Shown one piece after another: positions 8,016 to 16,113 of a stretch of DNA of 64,000 bases (its first letter is position 1; the number at the start of each line of letters is the position of its first letter). The stretch is from an uncultured Ignavibacteriota bacterium (GTDB lineage: Bacteria > Bacteroidota > Ignavibacteria > UBA10030 > UBA8401). The stretch lies in the NCBI GenBank assembly GCA_903884005.1, contig CAISDA010000013.1, forward strand, positions 106,037 to 170,036. The letters run 5' to 3'. The notes beneath the pieces are model-generated. The model searched no databases. It saw only the letters and a program-made list of their open reading frames with translations, and was not told where the DNA came from. A program made the translations under genes and the position numbers.

Positions 8016-9311
8016 CTACTTCGCCGTCACCAGCAGTTTTAAGCCATCGACGTTCCTGACGATGATCTCCGCGCCCTGTGCGATGGCGCCTTCGGCGGCG
8101 ACGGCATTCCAGAATTCTCCATGCACTTTCACCTGTCCGAACGGGGAGAGCGTTGTGACGGCAATGCCTTCATCGCCGATGATGGACTGCAGTCCGGTGA
8201 CCGGGCGTCGTTGCTGTGCGCGGATGCCGGCGCCGAGGGCAAAAATAAAAAACGCCGCCGTGCAGAGCACCGAGGGAATGACGACTTCAAGCGACACCCT
8301 GACAAAGTCGAACGGCGAATCTGTTTGAAAGAGCATGATCGATCCGAAAAAGAGGGCGAGAATTCCGCCGATGGAAAGAACGCCGTAACTCGTGATTTTG
8401 ATCTCCAGGATAAAAAGGATGATGCCGACCACGATCAGGGCGAGTCCCGCATAATTCACCGGCATCGTATGGAAGGCATACAACGCAAGAATGATCGCGA
8501 TCACTCCTGCCACGCCGGGAAACACCGCTCCGGGATTATAGAGTTCAAAAAATAATCCGTAGATGCCGATCAGAAACAGGATGTACGACACGTTCGGATC
8601 GCTCAGCATGTTCAGGATCTGATACGCCCATCCCATGTCGTGTTCCTCAATCGCCGCTCCCGCTATTGCGAGCGTCAATGTGCCGGCATCGGTCTCGACA
8701 ATTTTTCCGTTCAGCGAATCCAGGAGCGCGCCCCGATCGACGGCGATGAAGTCTATGATGTGCTTTGCAAGCGCTTCGTTCTCCGTGATGGAGACACTCT
8801 TGCGCACCGCGTCTTCAGCCCACTCGACATTGCGCTTCCGTTTTTCGGAGATCGAGCGTATGAATGCGGCGGCATCGTTTGTCACCTTCCCCGACATCAC
8901 GGAATCCATCTGGCCTTGTGTGCTCACAGGATGTGCCGCGCCGATGTTGGTGCCGGGAGACATGACGGCGATGTTCGCCGCGAGCGTGATAAAGACTCCG
9001 GCCGATGCCGCCTGAGCTCCCTGCGGAGAGACGTAGACGACGATGGGGACGGGCGACGTCAGGAAGTCTGTAACGATGGAACGCGTCGATTTCAACAATC
9101 CACCCGGGGTGTTGATTTCGACGATCACAAGCTGGGCATCGTTTTTTTTCGCGCGGGCGATGCCTTCGTGGACATAGTCCGAGACGGCGGGAGTAATGGC
9201 GCCGTCAATTTTCAGGACATGGATTGATTTCGCACCGGCAACAGCCACTGGTGGAGACAACAGCAAAAAAGATAGTAATAACGCGGTAACGGTGATTGCG
9301 ATGAGTTTCAT
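8016..9311 (-). CDS. NfeD family membrane-bound serine protease
   Basis: Full-length NfeD of 431 aa from the ATG at 9311. That start gives a clean signal peptide (MKLIAITVTALLLSFLLL) with ggga upstream, whereas the track start 32 codons earlier does not. The N-terminal ClpP-like domain shows NTPGGLLKSTRSIV and the nucleophile region SPQGAQAASAGVFI with the Ser of AASAG; TNIGAAHPV follows. Next come four to five membrane helices (SYILFLIGIYGLFFELYNPG onward) and a soluble OB-fold NfeD domain (GDEGIAVTTLSPFGQVKVHG). Such proteases cleave slipin or stomatin C-termini, and the slipin gene is immediately downstream. Confidence 0.93.
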   Translation of the reverse strand: MKLIAITVTALLLSFLLLSPPVAVAGAKSIHVLKIDGAITPAVSDYVHEGIARAKKNDAQLVIVEINTPGGLLKSTRSIVTDFLTSPVPIVVYVSPQGAQAASAGVFITLAANIAVMSPGTNIGAAHPVSTQGQMDSVMSGKVTNDAAAFIRSISEKRKRNVEWAEDAVRKSVSITENEALAKHIIDFIAVDRGALLDSLNGKIVETDAGTLTLAIAGAAIEEHDMGWAYQILNMLSDPNVSYILFLIGIYGLFFELYNPGAVFPGVAGVIAIILALYAFHTMPVNYAGLALIVVGIILFILEIKITSYGVLSIGGILALFFGSIMLFQTDSPFDFVRVSLEVVIPSVLCTAAFFIFALGAGIRAQQRRPVTGLQSIIGDEGIAVTTLSPFGQVKVHGEFWNAVAAEGAIAQGAEIIVRNVDGLKLLVTAK

Positions 9312-9442
9312 AGATGTGGTCCCGGATTCTTCCTTTGCAAGATAATACGAAGAAGGAATGTAGGATGCAACTTCGATGAACAGACTTACGTTCTTCAAGA
9401 AAATCATTTCATTATTTGAAAAATTCTTCTTATCCTTAATAT

Positions 9443-9799
9443 ATGAAGAATATACTTCAACGCCAGTCGATCCTTCTCGACCTGGATAATACTGCGCTGG
9501 TCTTTAACAAGAACGGCACGTTCAGTGAACATCCGAAGCTTCGGCTTCTGCTGAAGCATTACCGTGTTATTCTCTATTCCGCTCGCGATGATATAGAAGA
9601 ATTCGCAAAGCGCTGGGGCGTACCGTATATATGGAAGGGGTATAACGACCTGTTCCCCCAGGCCGATTTTCTCATAGACGATCAAAGCGACGAATACGAG
9701 CATCTTGTCGATGTGAAGAAAACGTACAGTTCCATCAACCGGTTCGTTGCTGCGCAGCTCAAACCGCAGCGTAAACGAATCGTGCCGAAAAAACGATAG
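9443..9799 (+). CDS. Small HAD-like hydrolase
   Basis: A 118-aa protein with the core of the haloacid dehalogenase fold. The first motif is LLDLDNTALVF (nucleophile Asp in LDLDNT), followed by a short cap-less insertion and the second motif YRVILYSARDD, with acidic DFLIDDQSDE as motif IV. It is at the small end for the superfamily, and a clear motif III Lys before motif IV is uncertain. It is divergent from the NfeD gene across a 131-bp shared upstream region. No good ribosome site precedes the ATG, and a -10-like tatat sits directly before it, so a leaderless transcript is possible. Substrate unknown; phosphatase activity inferred. Confidence 0.7.
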   Translation: MKNILQRQSILLDLDNTALVFNKNGTFSEHPKLRLLLKHYRVILYSARDDIEEFAKRWGVPYIWKGYNDLFPQADFLIDDQSDEYEHLVDVKKTYSSINRFVAAQLKPQRKRIVPKKR

Positions 9800-9961
9800 G
9801 GGTCTCACGCCATTCCGTCAGGAACATCCTCCTCACGCCGCCGGCGCCTCATCAATCACCGTTTCTCACCACCGTCCACTCGGGGGAGCGCGAGTGTTCC
9901 TGCAATCCAGCCGTTCATCCGCCGTGACCTGTTGATTGTTCATGGGGGCGGGACGGAAAAC

Positions 9962-12709
9962 ATGCGTATGTATTTAAAGACTATGAAAACACTGACCGTG
10001 GTACTGTTCTGCCTGCTGTTCTTCACCGGCGCCGGGAGTGCCAGCGCACAATCCGATCCCGTCGTCCGCGCGTGTGACCTGCAAACGTCCGTGCAGAAAC
10101 TTGCAGTGACAGGGACCGTGATGTACATCGCGGCGCATCCCGACGACGAAAACACGGCGCTCCTTGCATATTTCTCAAAGGGAAAAAAATATCGAACCGT
10201 CTACTTGTCGCTGACGCGTGGAGAGGGCGGACAAAATATTCTCGGCACTGAAAAAGGAGCCGACCTCGGCGTCATTCGTACGCAGGAACTGCTCGCGGCT
10301 CGGCGCGTGGATGGCGCGGAGCAGATGTTCACGCGCGCGATCGATTTCGGTTTTTCGAAGACGTCCGACGAAACGATCGCGATGTGGACGAAAGACTCTG
10401 TCGTCGCAGACATTGTCTGGGCAATACGCACTGTGCGGCCGGATATCATCATCACACGATTCTCGCCGACTGAAGGCGGACATGGAAACCATACCGCGTC
10501 GGCGATCCTGGCGGAAGCGGCGTATAAGATCTCCGGCGATCCCTCGGCGTATCCCGAGCAGCTGCGCTTTGTGCGTCCATGGAAAGCAAAAATATTATTT
10601 TTCAACCGGCTCAACTTTGGCATTCGAGTGACCGTGAAGGATCCGGACGACCTCGAGATCGATACCGGCATCTTCGATCCGCTGTTGGGCCTCTCGTACA
10701 CCGAGGTTGCCGGCATCAGCCGGAGCCTTCATAAAACACAGGGGATGGGATCCGCACAGAGGCGCGGCGCTAACCCGGAATATTTCCGGCTCACGGATCA
10801 GACTCTGGAGGCTGGCACTACCGACCGCGCTGCTGCACACGGAACCCGGAACTCCGCCGCCCTGGACACAGGCACGAGAGTTCGCCGATCCGGCACGGAC
10901 CTGTTCGCCGGCATCGACGCATCGTGGAATCGGTTTTCAGGAGGGGCATCGATCGATCGGTTATTGCGTCAGGCAGGCACCGACTTCGAGCCGGCACATC
11001 CTGAAAAAATCGCCGGCCTCCTGCTCAAGGCATTGAAGAAGGTGAAGCTGCTCGCGAATGAGAACCCAAGGACGCTCGATCCGATGATCCTCCGGAAGCA
11101 GAAGGAACTCGTTGCCGTGCTGAGTGCCGCTCTCGGCATTCGATGCGATATCGTATCGTCATCGTCTGCCGTGCTGCCAGGCCATATACTGCAATGCGAC
11201 GCGGAGATCATTCAGCGCTCCGGGCCTCAGATCACTCTGCGATCAATCAGCGCTCCGATGCTGGGCATCGATACCAGCTTCTGCGACACACTGCATATCA
11301 ATAGCACGAAGAAGATAAGCCTCGCCGCTTCAATCCCTGCATCGATGCGTGCCACGGCCCCGTACTGGCTCCAGCGGCCGGCCGCAGGCAACCTGTATCG
11401 AGTGCCCTCACAGGAGTTTTGTGGCCTTCCCGAAAATCCCGACTCGCTCACGGCGGCGGTGTCTGTGATGATCAGCGGCGAATCCATGACTCTGACTGTG
11501 CCGGTCCGCTTCCGTCGCATCGATCCAGTCGCCGGTGAAGTGTTTCGTCCGGTGGTGATCCTGCCGAGGCTGGATGTCTCGACCACTCAGAATGACCTGC
11601 TGTGGACCGGGCCGGGCAGGAAGCAAGTTTCTGTACATCTGGTTTCGAACGACTCGCCTCTCTCCGGACGGCTCACGCTCAACACGCCGTCGGGGTTCAG
11701 AATGGCTTCCGCTCCGGTATCCTTTGCAATGGCCAGGGTTGGAGAGGAACAGAATTTCGTTCTCACCGTTGAGGCCGATTCGACCGCCGCGGCTGGAACC
11801 ATCACCCCGGTCGCGACCGTGTCGGGCAGCACTTCCACTGCGGCAGCGCTTACGACAGCGGGAAGCTCAGCGGCATCATCGTCGGCATCGCCGGTGCTCG
11901 AACAATGGACGCAGCACGGGGCCGATATTTCATACCCTCACATCGTTCCGCAGTTTGTGATGCATACGGCGCAACTCAAGGCTATGCGGGCAGATATCAG
12001 GGTCACTAAAAGCAAAATCGGCGTCATTGCGGGCACTGGCGACGAGGTTCCCGCCGCTCTCCGCCTCTGCGGATACGACGTCGTCATGATCGACGACGAT
12101 TCATTGCGTTCAGGCATATTGACGCCATTCGACGCGATCGTGGTTGGTGTGCGCGCCTACAATGTCCGCACACAAGTCCAGCAGTCGAATCCCCGTTTGC
12201 TCGAGTATGTGCAAGGCGGAGGAACACTGGTTGTCCAATATCAGACCCCGGGTAAAGAAGTCGAATCCATCGGTCCTTATCCCTTTAGAATATCGCGCAA
12301 CCGTGTCACGGACGAACACGCCGAGATGTCGGTCGCCGTTCCACCTGCAGCCGCCCACGATCAGACCTCGACTCAGGGTGCCGGGATGCTTTCTGCGGGA
12401 CCCGCATCGGCGGCAACGTTAACTTTGCGGCTGATGACTGTGCCGAACCGTTTGAAGAATGACGATTTCAACGGATGGGTGCAGGAGCGGGGATTGTATT
12501 TCGCGGACAAGTGGGATCCGTTGTATGAAACGCCGTTCTCGTGCCACGATCCGAACGAACCGCCGACACAGGGAAGCGTGCTTGCGGCGCCGTATGGACG
12601 TGGAGTGTATTGCTACACGGGGCTCGCATTCTTCCGGCAATTGCCCGAAGCAGTGCCGGGGGCGTTCCGGCTGTTTATCAATTTACTCGAATTGAAGCAA
12701 GCGAGGTAG
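9962..12709 (+). CDS. Secreted PIG-L/LmbE family deacetylase with C-terminal amidotransferase-like domain
   Basis: Exported protein of 915 aa. The ATG at 9962 gives a signal peptide ending near GSASAQ. The PIG-L domain follows with the zinc motif AHPDDE (about residues 58-63), TRGEGGQN, and the third ligand region GGHGNHTA (about residue 175). The family de-N-acetylates sugars such as N-acetylglucosaminyl derivatives. After a long beta-rich middle, residues about 680-790 (IGVIAGTGDEVPAALRLCGYD, PFDAIVVGVRAYN, GGGTLVVQYQTPG) look like a class-I glutamine amidotransferase-like fold. This two-domain layout is known from large Bacteroidota PIG-L proteins. The natural substrate cannot be read from the sequence. 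Confidence 0.85.
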   Translation: MRMYLKTMKTLTVVLFCLLFFTGAGSASAQSDPVVRACDLQTSVQKLAVTGTVMYIAAHPDDENTALLAYFSKGKKYRTVYLSLTRGEGGQNILGTEKGADLGVIRTQELLAARRVDGAEQMFTRAIDFGFSKTSDETIAMWTKDSVVADIVWAIRTVRPDIIITRFSPTEGGHGNHTASAILAEAAYKISGDPSAYPEQLRFVRPWKAKILFFNRLNFGIRVTVKDPDDLEIDTGIFDPLLGLSYTEVAGISRSLHKTQGMGSAQRRGANPEYFRLTDQTLEAGTTDRAAAHGTRNSAALDTGTRVRRSGTDLFAGIDASWNRFSGGASIDRLLRQAGTDFEPAHPEKIAGLLLKALKKVKLLANENPRTLDPMILRKQKELVAVLSAALGIRCDIVSSSSAVLPGHILQCDAEIIQRSGPQITLRSISAPMLGIDTSFCDTLHINSTKKISLAASIPASMRATAPYWLQRPAAGNLYRVPSQEFCGLPENPDSLTAAVSVMISGESMTLTVPVRFRRIDPVAGEVFRPVVILPRLDVSTTQNDLLWTGPGRKQVSVHLVSNDSPLSGRLTLNTPSGFRMASAPVSFAMARVGEEQNFVLTVEADSTAAAGTITPVATVSGSTSTAAALTTAGSSAASSSASPVLEQWTQHGADISYPHIVPQFVMHTAQLKAMRADIRVTKSKIGVIAGTGDEVPAALRLCGYDVVMIDDDSLRSGILTPFDAIVVGVRAYNVRTQVQQSNPRLLEYVQGGGTLVVQYQTPGKEVESIGPYPFRISRNRVTDEHAEMSVAVPPAAAHDQTSTQGAGMLSAGPASAATLTLRLMTVPNRLKNDDFNGWVQERGLYFADKWDPLYETPFSCHDPNEPPTQGSVLAAPYGRGVYCYTGLAFFRQLPEAVPGAFRLFINLLELKQAR

Positions 12710-12787
12710 TACAGTGAAACTGCCGCATATTTCCGATCGGCATCCGGAGATGGGGTTTCTCAGCATACACACACTTGGACTGAAAGC

Positions 12788-13360
12788 ATGGCGATGAAAA
12801 TATACACAAAAACGGGCGACACGGGAGAAACGGGACTCTTTGGCGGACAACGCGTGCCGAAGGACGCACTGCGCATCGAGGCGTATGGAGGCGTGGACGA
12901 AGTCAACTCGGCTATCGGCATGGTGCAATCGATGCCGCGGCCGGAGAAACTCGTGCCGATGCTGGCGCAGATACAACACGACCTTTTCATTGTGGGAGCG
13001 GATCTGGCCACGCCGCGTGTGCAGGCGGGCATGCACATCGAACGAGTGGAGGCTGCGCACAGCGATGTGCTCGAGCAGTATATCGATGAGCTGGAAGTTG
13101 AGCTGCCCCCGTTGCGAACTTTCATACTGCCGGGCGGGACGCCGACAGCGTCGCACCTGCATTTTGCCCGGACGGTATGCCGGCGTGCCGAACGGAACGT
13201 TGTGAGTCTGTCGCGCATGGACGATATCGGCGACGCTGTGCTCATGTACATGAACAGGCTATCCGATTTCCTCTTTGTCGCGGCGCGATATGCAAACCAT
13301 GCAGCGGGCGAAGCGGAAATACCGTGGGTGAGCAGCCGCAACACGGCCGTAAAAAAATGA
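12788..13360 (+). CDS. Cob(I)yrinic acid a,c-diamide / cob(I)alamin adenosyltransferase, PduO type
   Basis: Enzyme of 190 aa that transfers adenosyl from ATP to cob(I)alamin to make adenosylcobalamin. The N-terminal ATP-binding signature is seen as YTKTGDTGETGLFGG, followed by GGVDEVNSAIG. The C-terminal helices carry the family motifs LPGGTPTASHLHFARTVCRRAER and YMNRLSDFLFVAARY. Length is typical for the family. It is 78 bp downstream of the PIG-L gene on the same strand, possibly co-transcribed. No cobalamin riboswitch is visible upstream. Confidence 0.95.
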   Translation: MAMKIYTKTGDTGETGLFGGQRVPKDALRIEAYGGVDEVNSAIGMVQSMPRPEKLVPMLAQIQHDLFIVGADLATPRVQAGMHIERVEAAHSDVLEQYIDELEVELPPLRTFILPGGTPTASHLHFARTVCRRAERNVVSLSRMDDIGDAVLMYMNRLSDFLFVAARYANHAAGEAEIPWVSSRNTAVKK

Positions 13361-13531
13361 TGCGGCGCGGAAAATACCCTTTTTAATTCGTTGTTTTTTT
13401 TCGTATTATTGCACACATGTACCAACGGTCTTCACGAGCCGTTTCGGCCGATGAGACCATGAACACGTCATCCACATTTTTTTTTACATTACAGCACCAT
13501 CATATTGGTTCACTGAGGAGGTTTTTGACTT

Positions 13532-14689
13532 ATGCGTATCGGTATTTTGACAGGCGGTGGAGATGTACCCGGACTTAATCCCTGCATCAAAGCAGTTGTC
13601 TATCGCGCCATGGACCAGGGTGCAGAGGTGATCGGCATTCGGCGCGGATGGGGGGGATTGCTCAACTACGACTTTAATGCAAACGACAATAGCAATTTCA
13701 TCATCCATCTCAATAAGGGCAATACGCGCGTGGTCGACCGCACCGGCGGAACATTCCTCCACACCTCGCGCACGAATCCTTCAAAAGTGCGAAAGGCGGA
13801 TATTCCGAATCATCTATACTCCGATGAATTCAATAATCTGCAGGACGACGACAAAGTTGATTTCACGCCGCACGTGCTGAAGGTGATCGCTCATAACAAG
13901 ATCGATGTGATCATCTCCATCGGCGGCGACGACACGCAAAGTTACGCACTGCGCCTTCATCAGGAAGGTGTTCCCGTCGTTTCCATTCCGAAAACGATGG
14001 ACAACGACGTGTTCGGAACCGACTATTGCATCGGTTTTTCGACAGCCGTAACGCGCTCCGTCGACTTCATCACGAATCTGCGCACGGTGGCCGGATCGCA
14101 CGAGCGCATCGCGGTGGTTGAATTATTCGGCCGCAATTCCGGAGAAACCTCGCTCGTGTCCGCATATCTTGCAGGCGTCGATCGGGCATTGATCTCCGAA
14201 GTGCCGTTCGATCTCGACAAGCTTGCAAAATATCTTATGGACGACAAGAAACGCAATCCCAGCAACTATGCGATCATGACCATTTCCGAAGGCGCTCATC
14301 CGATCGGCGGGAGCGTCATCGAATCGGGTCCCGAAGACGCCTACGGCCATCGGAAGATCGGCGGCATCGGAGAATATCTTGAAGCGCAGATCACGAAAAA
14401 AATGGGCGTCCATACAGTGTACCAAAAAGTCGCGTATCTGATGCGCTCGGGCGAGCCCGACGCGCTCGACCGCATGGTAGCAATAAGCTACGCGAGTCTT
14501 GCCACTGATCTCGTGCTTCGCAAAGAGTACGGCAAATTAGTCGCGCTCAAGGGCGGCAGGTATACAACCGTGCCCATCGAGACATTGACGCAAGGCGTGA
14601 AGCGTGTTGATGTTGATGAATTGTACGATTCGGAACATTACCGGCCGAAAGTGTCGCACGTCTTCGGCAAACCGATGTTCCTGTATTGA
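13532..14689 (+). CDS. 6-phosphofructokinase with PPi-type active-site signature
   Basis: Phosphofructokinase family protein of 385 aa that phosphorylates fructose 6-phosphate. The glycine-rich start [13 protein letters not shown] is canonical. The phosphoryl-donor region reads GGDDT where ATP enzymes have GGDGS, and the catalytic loop reads PKTMDND where ATP enzymes have PGTIDND. In characterised members the Asp and Lys at these places mark pyrophosphate-dependent enzymes, so PPi use is likely. The substrate loop [14 protein letters not shown] and the C-terminal LGxxQR-like region ([18 protein letters not shown]) are also present. The ATG at 13532 has gaggagg upstream. Transcription ends at a hairpin at 14759. 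Confidence 0.92.
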   Translation: MRIGILTGGGDVPGLNPCIKAVVYRAMDQGAEVIGIRRGWGGLLNYDFNANDNSNFIIHLNKGNTRVVDRTGGTFLHTSRTNPSKVRKADIPNHLYSDEFNNLQDDDKVDFTPHVLKVIAHNKIDVIISIGGDDTQSYALRLHQEGVPVVSIPKTMDNDVFGTDYCIGFSTAVTRSVDFITNLRTVAGSHERIAVVELFGRNSGETSLVSAYLAGVDRALISEVPFDLDKLAKYLMDDKKRNPSNYAIMTISEGAHPIGGSVIESGPEDAYGHRKIGGIGEYLEAQITKKMGVHTVYQKVAYLMRSGEPDALDRMVAISYASLATDLVLRKEYGKLVALKGGRYTTVPIETLTQGVKRVDVDELYDSEHYRPKVSHVFGKPMFLY

Positions 14690-14758
14690 GAGAAGAAAAA
14701 AGTGCCGGTGCATGTCGCTGACGCGACAGAGTATCGGTGAACGCAACGAACAGCACGC

Positions 14759-14787
14759 AACAGCCTGGCGCCACACGCCGGGCTGTT
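14759..14787. terminator. Hairpin between converging genes
   Basis: aacagcctggcg (14759-14770) pairs with cgccgggctgtt (14776-14787) with a single G-T wobble and a 5-nt loop. It lies between the phosphofructokinase gene and the stop of the opposing haem-c lipoprotein gene. Confidence 0.65.
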
Positions 14788-14788
14788 G

Positions 14789-15205
14789 TCATTTGATCGT
14801 ATTGGTGGCGCCTTCGAGTATCCATTGTTTCAGGCCCTGCCGCTGATTCAAGGTCAGGAGCCTGGTGGGCGGCATCGGGGTGAGACCGAATTTGCCTTCG
14901 ATCCTCCAGACGAGCCTGCTCAGATTCGTATCGCGCACGACCACGACATCGTAGAACCGCTGACGTATGCCTGAGTAGCCTGTCAGGTCAAGATCGCCGG
15001 CGAACGTTTTCGTGTCGTGGCAGCCGCTGTAAGTGCACGCTATGTTGAAGAGGGGCTGCACTGAATTGTCGTAACTGATGTTCTTAGCCGGAAAAACAAT
15101 GTCGTCGAGCGCACTGACGGTGTTGCTGTCCTTGCACGAAGCCAAGAGCAGTGCCGCGGTGAAGATCACCGCCATGGTGCTGTGTCTGGTGCTGAACTGG
15201 TGCAT
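14789..15205 (-). CDS. Small haem-c lipoprotein with CX4CH motif
   Basis: Lipoprotein of 138 aa from the second ATG of an ATGATG pair, where gagg is well spaced. The signal peptide ends in a lipobox LLASC. The mature protein has YDNSVQPLFNIAC followed by CTYSGCHD, a CX4CH haem-attachment variant. This pattern is common in Bacteroidota and planctomycete lipoproteins with a cytochrome c-like fold. A LTPMPP loop near the end would supply the second Met ligand. Probably a membrane-anchored electron carrier or redox sensor, though no partner oxidase or dehydrogenase is next to it. It diverges from the outer-membrane protein gene at 15362. Confidence 0.7.
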   Translation of the reverse strand: MHQFSTRHSTMAVIFTAALLLASCKDSNTVSALDDIVFPAKNISYDNSVQPLFNIACTYSGCHDTKTFAGDLDLTGYSGIRQRFYDVVVVRDTNLSRLVWRIEGKFGLTPMPPTRLLTLNQRQGLKQWILEGATNTIK

Positions 15206-15361
15206 CATACCTCGGTTGTTGTGAACAGTAGACTCCCTGTGCATCTCATCGTACTGCTAATATAATGATTCTCACGTAAAAAAGTTGTACACTTCATAAA
15301 AACCGGGCGTCGCAGCGTGCGGAGTGCGCATCAACTCAATCAGCGTGGAGCGTCTCACATC

Positions 15362-16069
15362 GTGAAAATTATTTTGTGGCCTGCAATCATTCTTCTCATC
15401 GTCAGTGCAGAGGCTTCGGCACAGGATTTCCAATCGTCGCTGCGCGAGAGCGATCTGTCGGAGTTCCGCGCGCTGGGCGGCGGCGCCGCGGCGAACGTGT
15501 TTGAATCCCGTTCGGACAACACACTGCCCGACTCTCTGCGCATTAAATTTACAACGCCGATGATGTTTCTGGAATACCGCCAGATGGATATCCGCATCGC
15601 CGTCTGCTACAGCCATTATGAACTGCACGGCGCGGGCAAGGCATCGTACTCGATCTATGCAGACGGAGCCACGGACGTACCGATCATTGCCCGTCGATCG
15701 GGCGGCCTGTATCTGCCGATCATTATCTCTACAAATTATGTGAAGGCCGAAGATATCGGCAGTTCATCCAGTATCTTCGATGTCGGCAGCATCGGCATCG
15801 GCACCGGAATAAAATATCGCTACCTTTCCGAAAGCTTCGGACTGCAGGCGTATGCCGGAGCGGTGATCCATTACAGCACGGTCGGGTTCAGCGTCGAGCA
15901 CGGCTCGTCGTCCTCGATGCGGGCGGAACTAGAGTTCCTGTTCCCGGACCTCGTGTGGAAGGGAGCCGTGGCAGGTTATCGATTCGATGCGCAGCAGTGG
16001 ATCATGACCGATGAGAAATTAAATTACAGCCGCCGGTATCACGGCGTATTTATCGGATTGTTTTTCTGA
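15362..16069 (+). CDS. Outer-membrane beta-barrel protein, function unknown
   Basis: Exported protein of 235 aa from the GTG at 15362 (VKIILWPAIILLIVSAEASAQ signal peptide, ggag upstream); the track's start lies 15 codons earlier with no membrane-targeting logic. The mature part alternates polar and hydrophobic residues in amphipathic strands (YRQMDIRIAVCYSHYELHG, IGIGTGIKYRYLSESFGL) and ends in phenylalanine (IGLFF), as expected for a BAM-folded barrel. No family recognised. It lies 44 bp before the SprA-like gene and is probably co-expressed with it. Confidence 0.65.
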   Translation: MKIILWPAIILLIVSAEASAQDFQSSLRESDLSEFRALGGGAAANVFESRSDNTLPDSLRIKFTTPMMFLEYRQMDIRIAVCYSHYELHGAGKASYSIYADGATDVPIIARRSGGLYLPIIISTNYVKAEDIGSSSSIFDVGSIGIGTGIKYRYLSESFGLQAYAGAVIHYSTVGFSVEHGSSSSMRAELEFLFPDLVWKGAVAGYRFDAQQWIMTDEKLNYSRRYHGVFIGLFF

Positions 16070-16113
16070 AGCACAGCAGCATCGGGCCGTTCCGATGTGT
16101 AAAAGACCAGTGA

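Noticed and set aside
9404-9808. 134-aa minus-strand ORF
   Set aside because: Antisense to the HAD-like gene, which carries the LDLDNT motif on the plus strand.
12710-12787. Cobalamin riboswitch upstream of the adenosyltransferase gene
   Set aside because: The gap is only 78 bp and lacks the conserved B12-box-like sequence.
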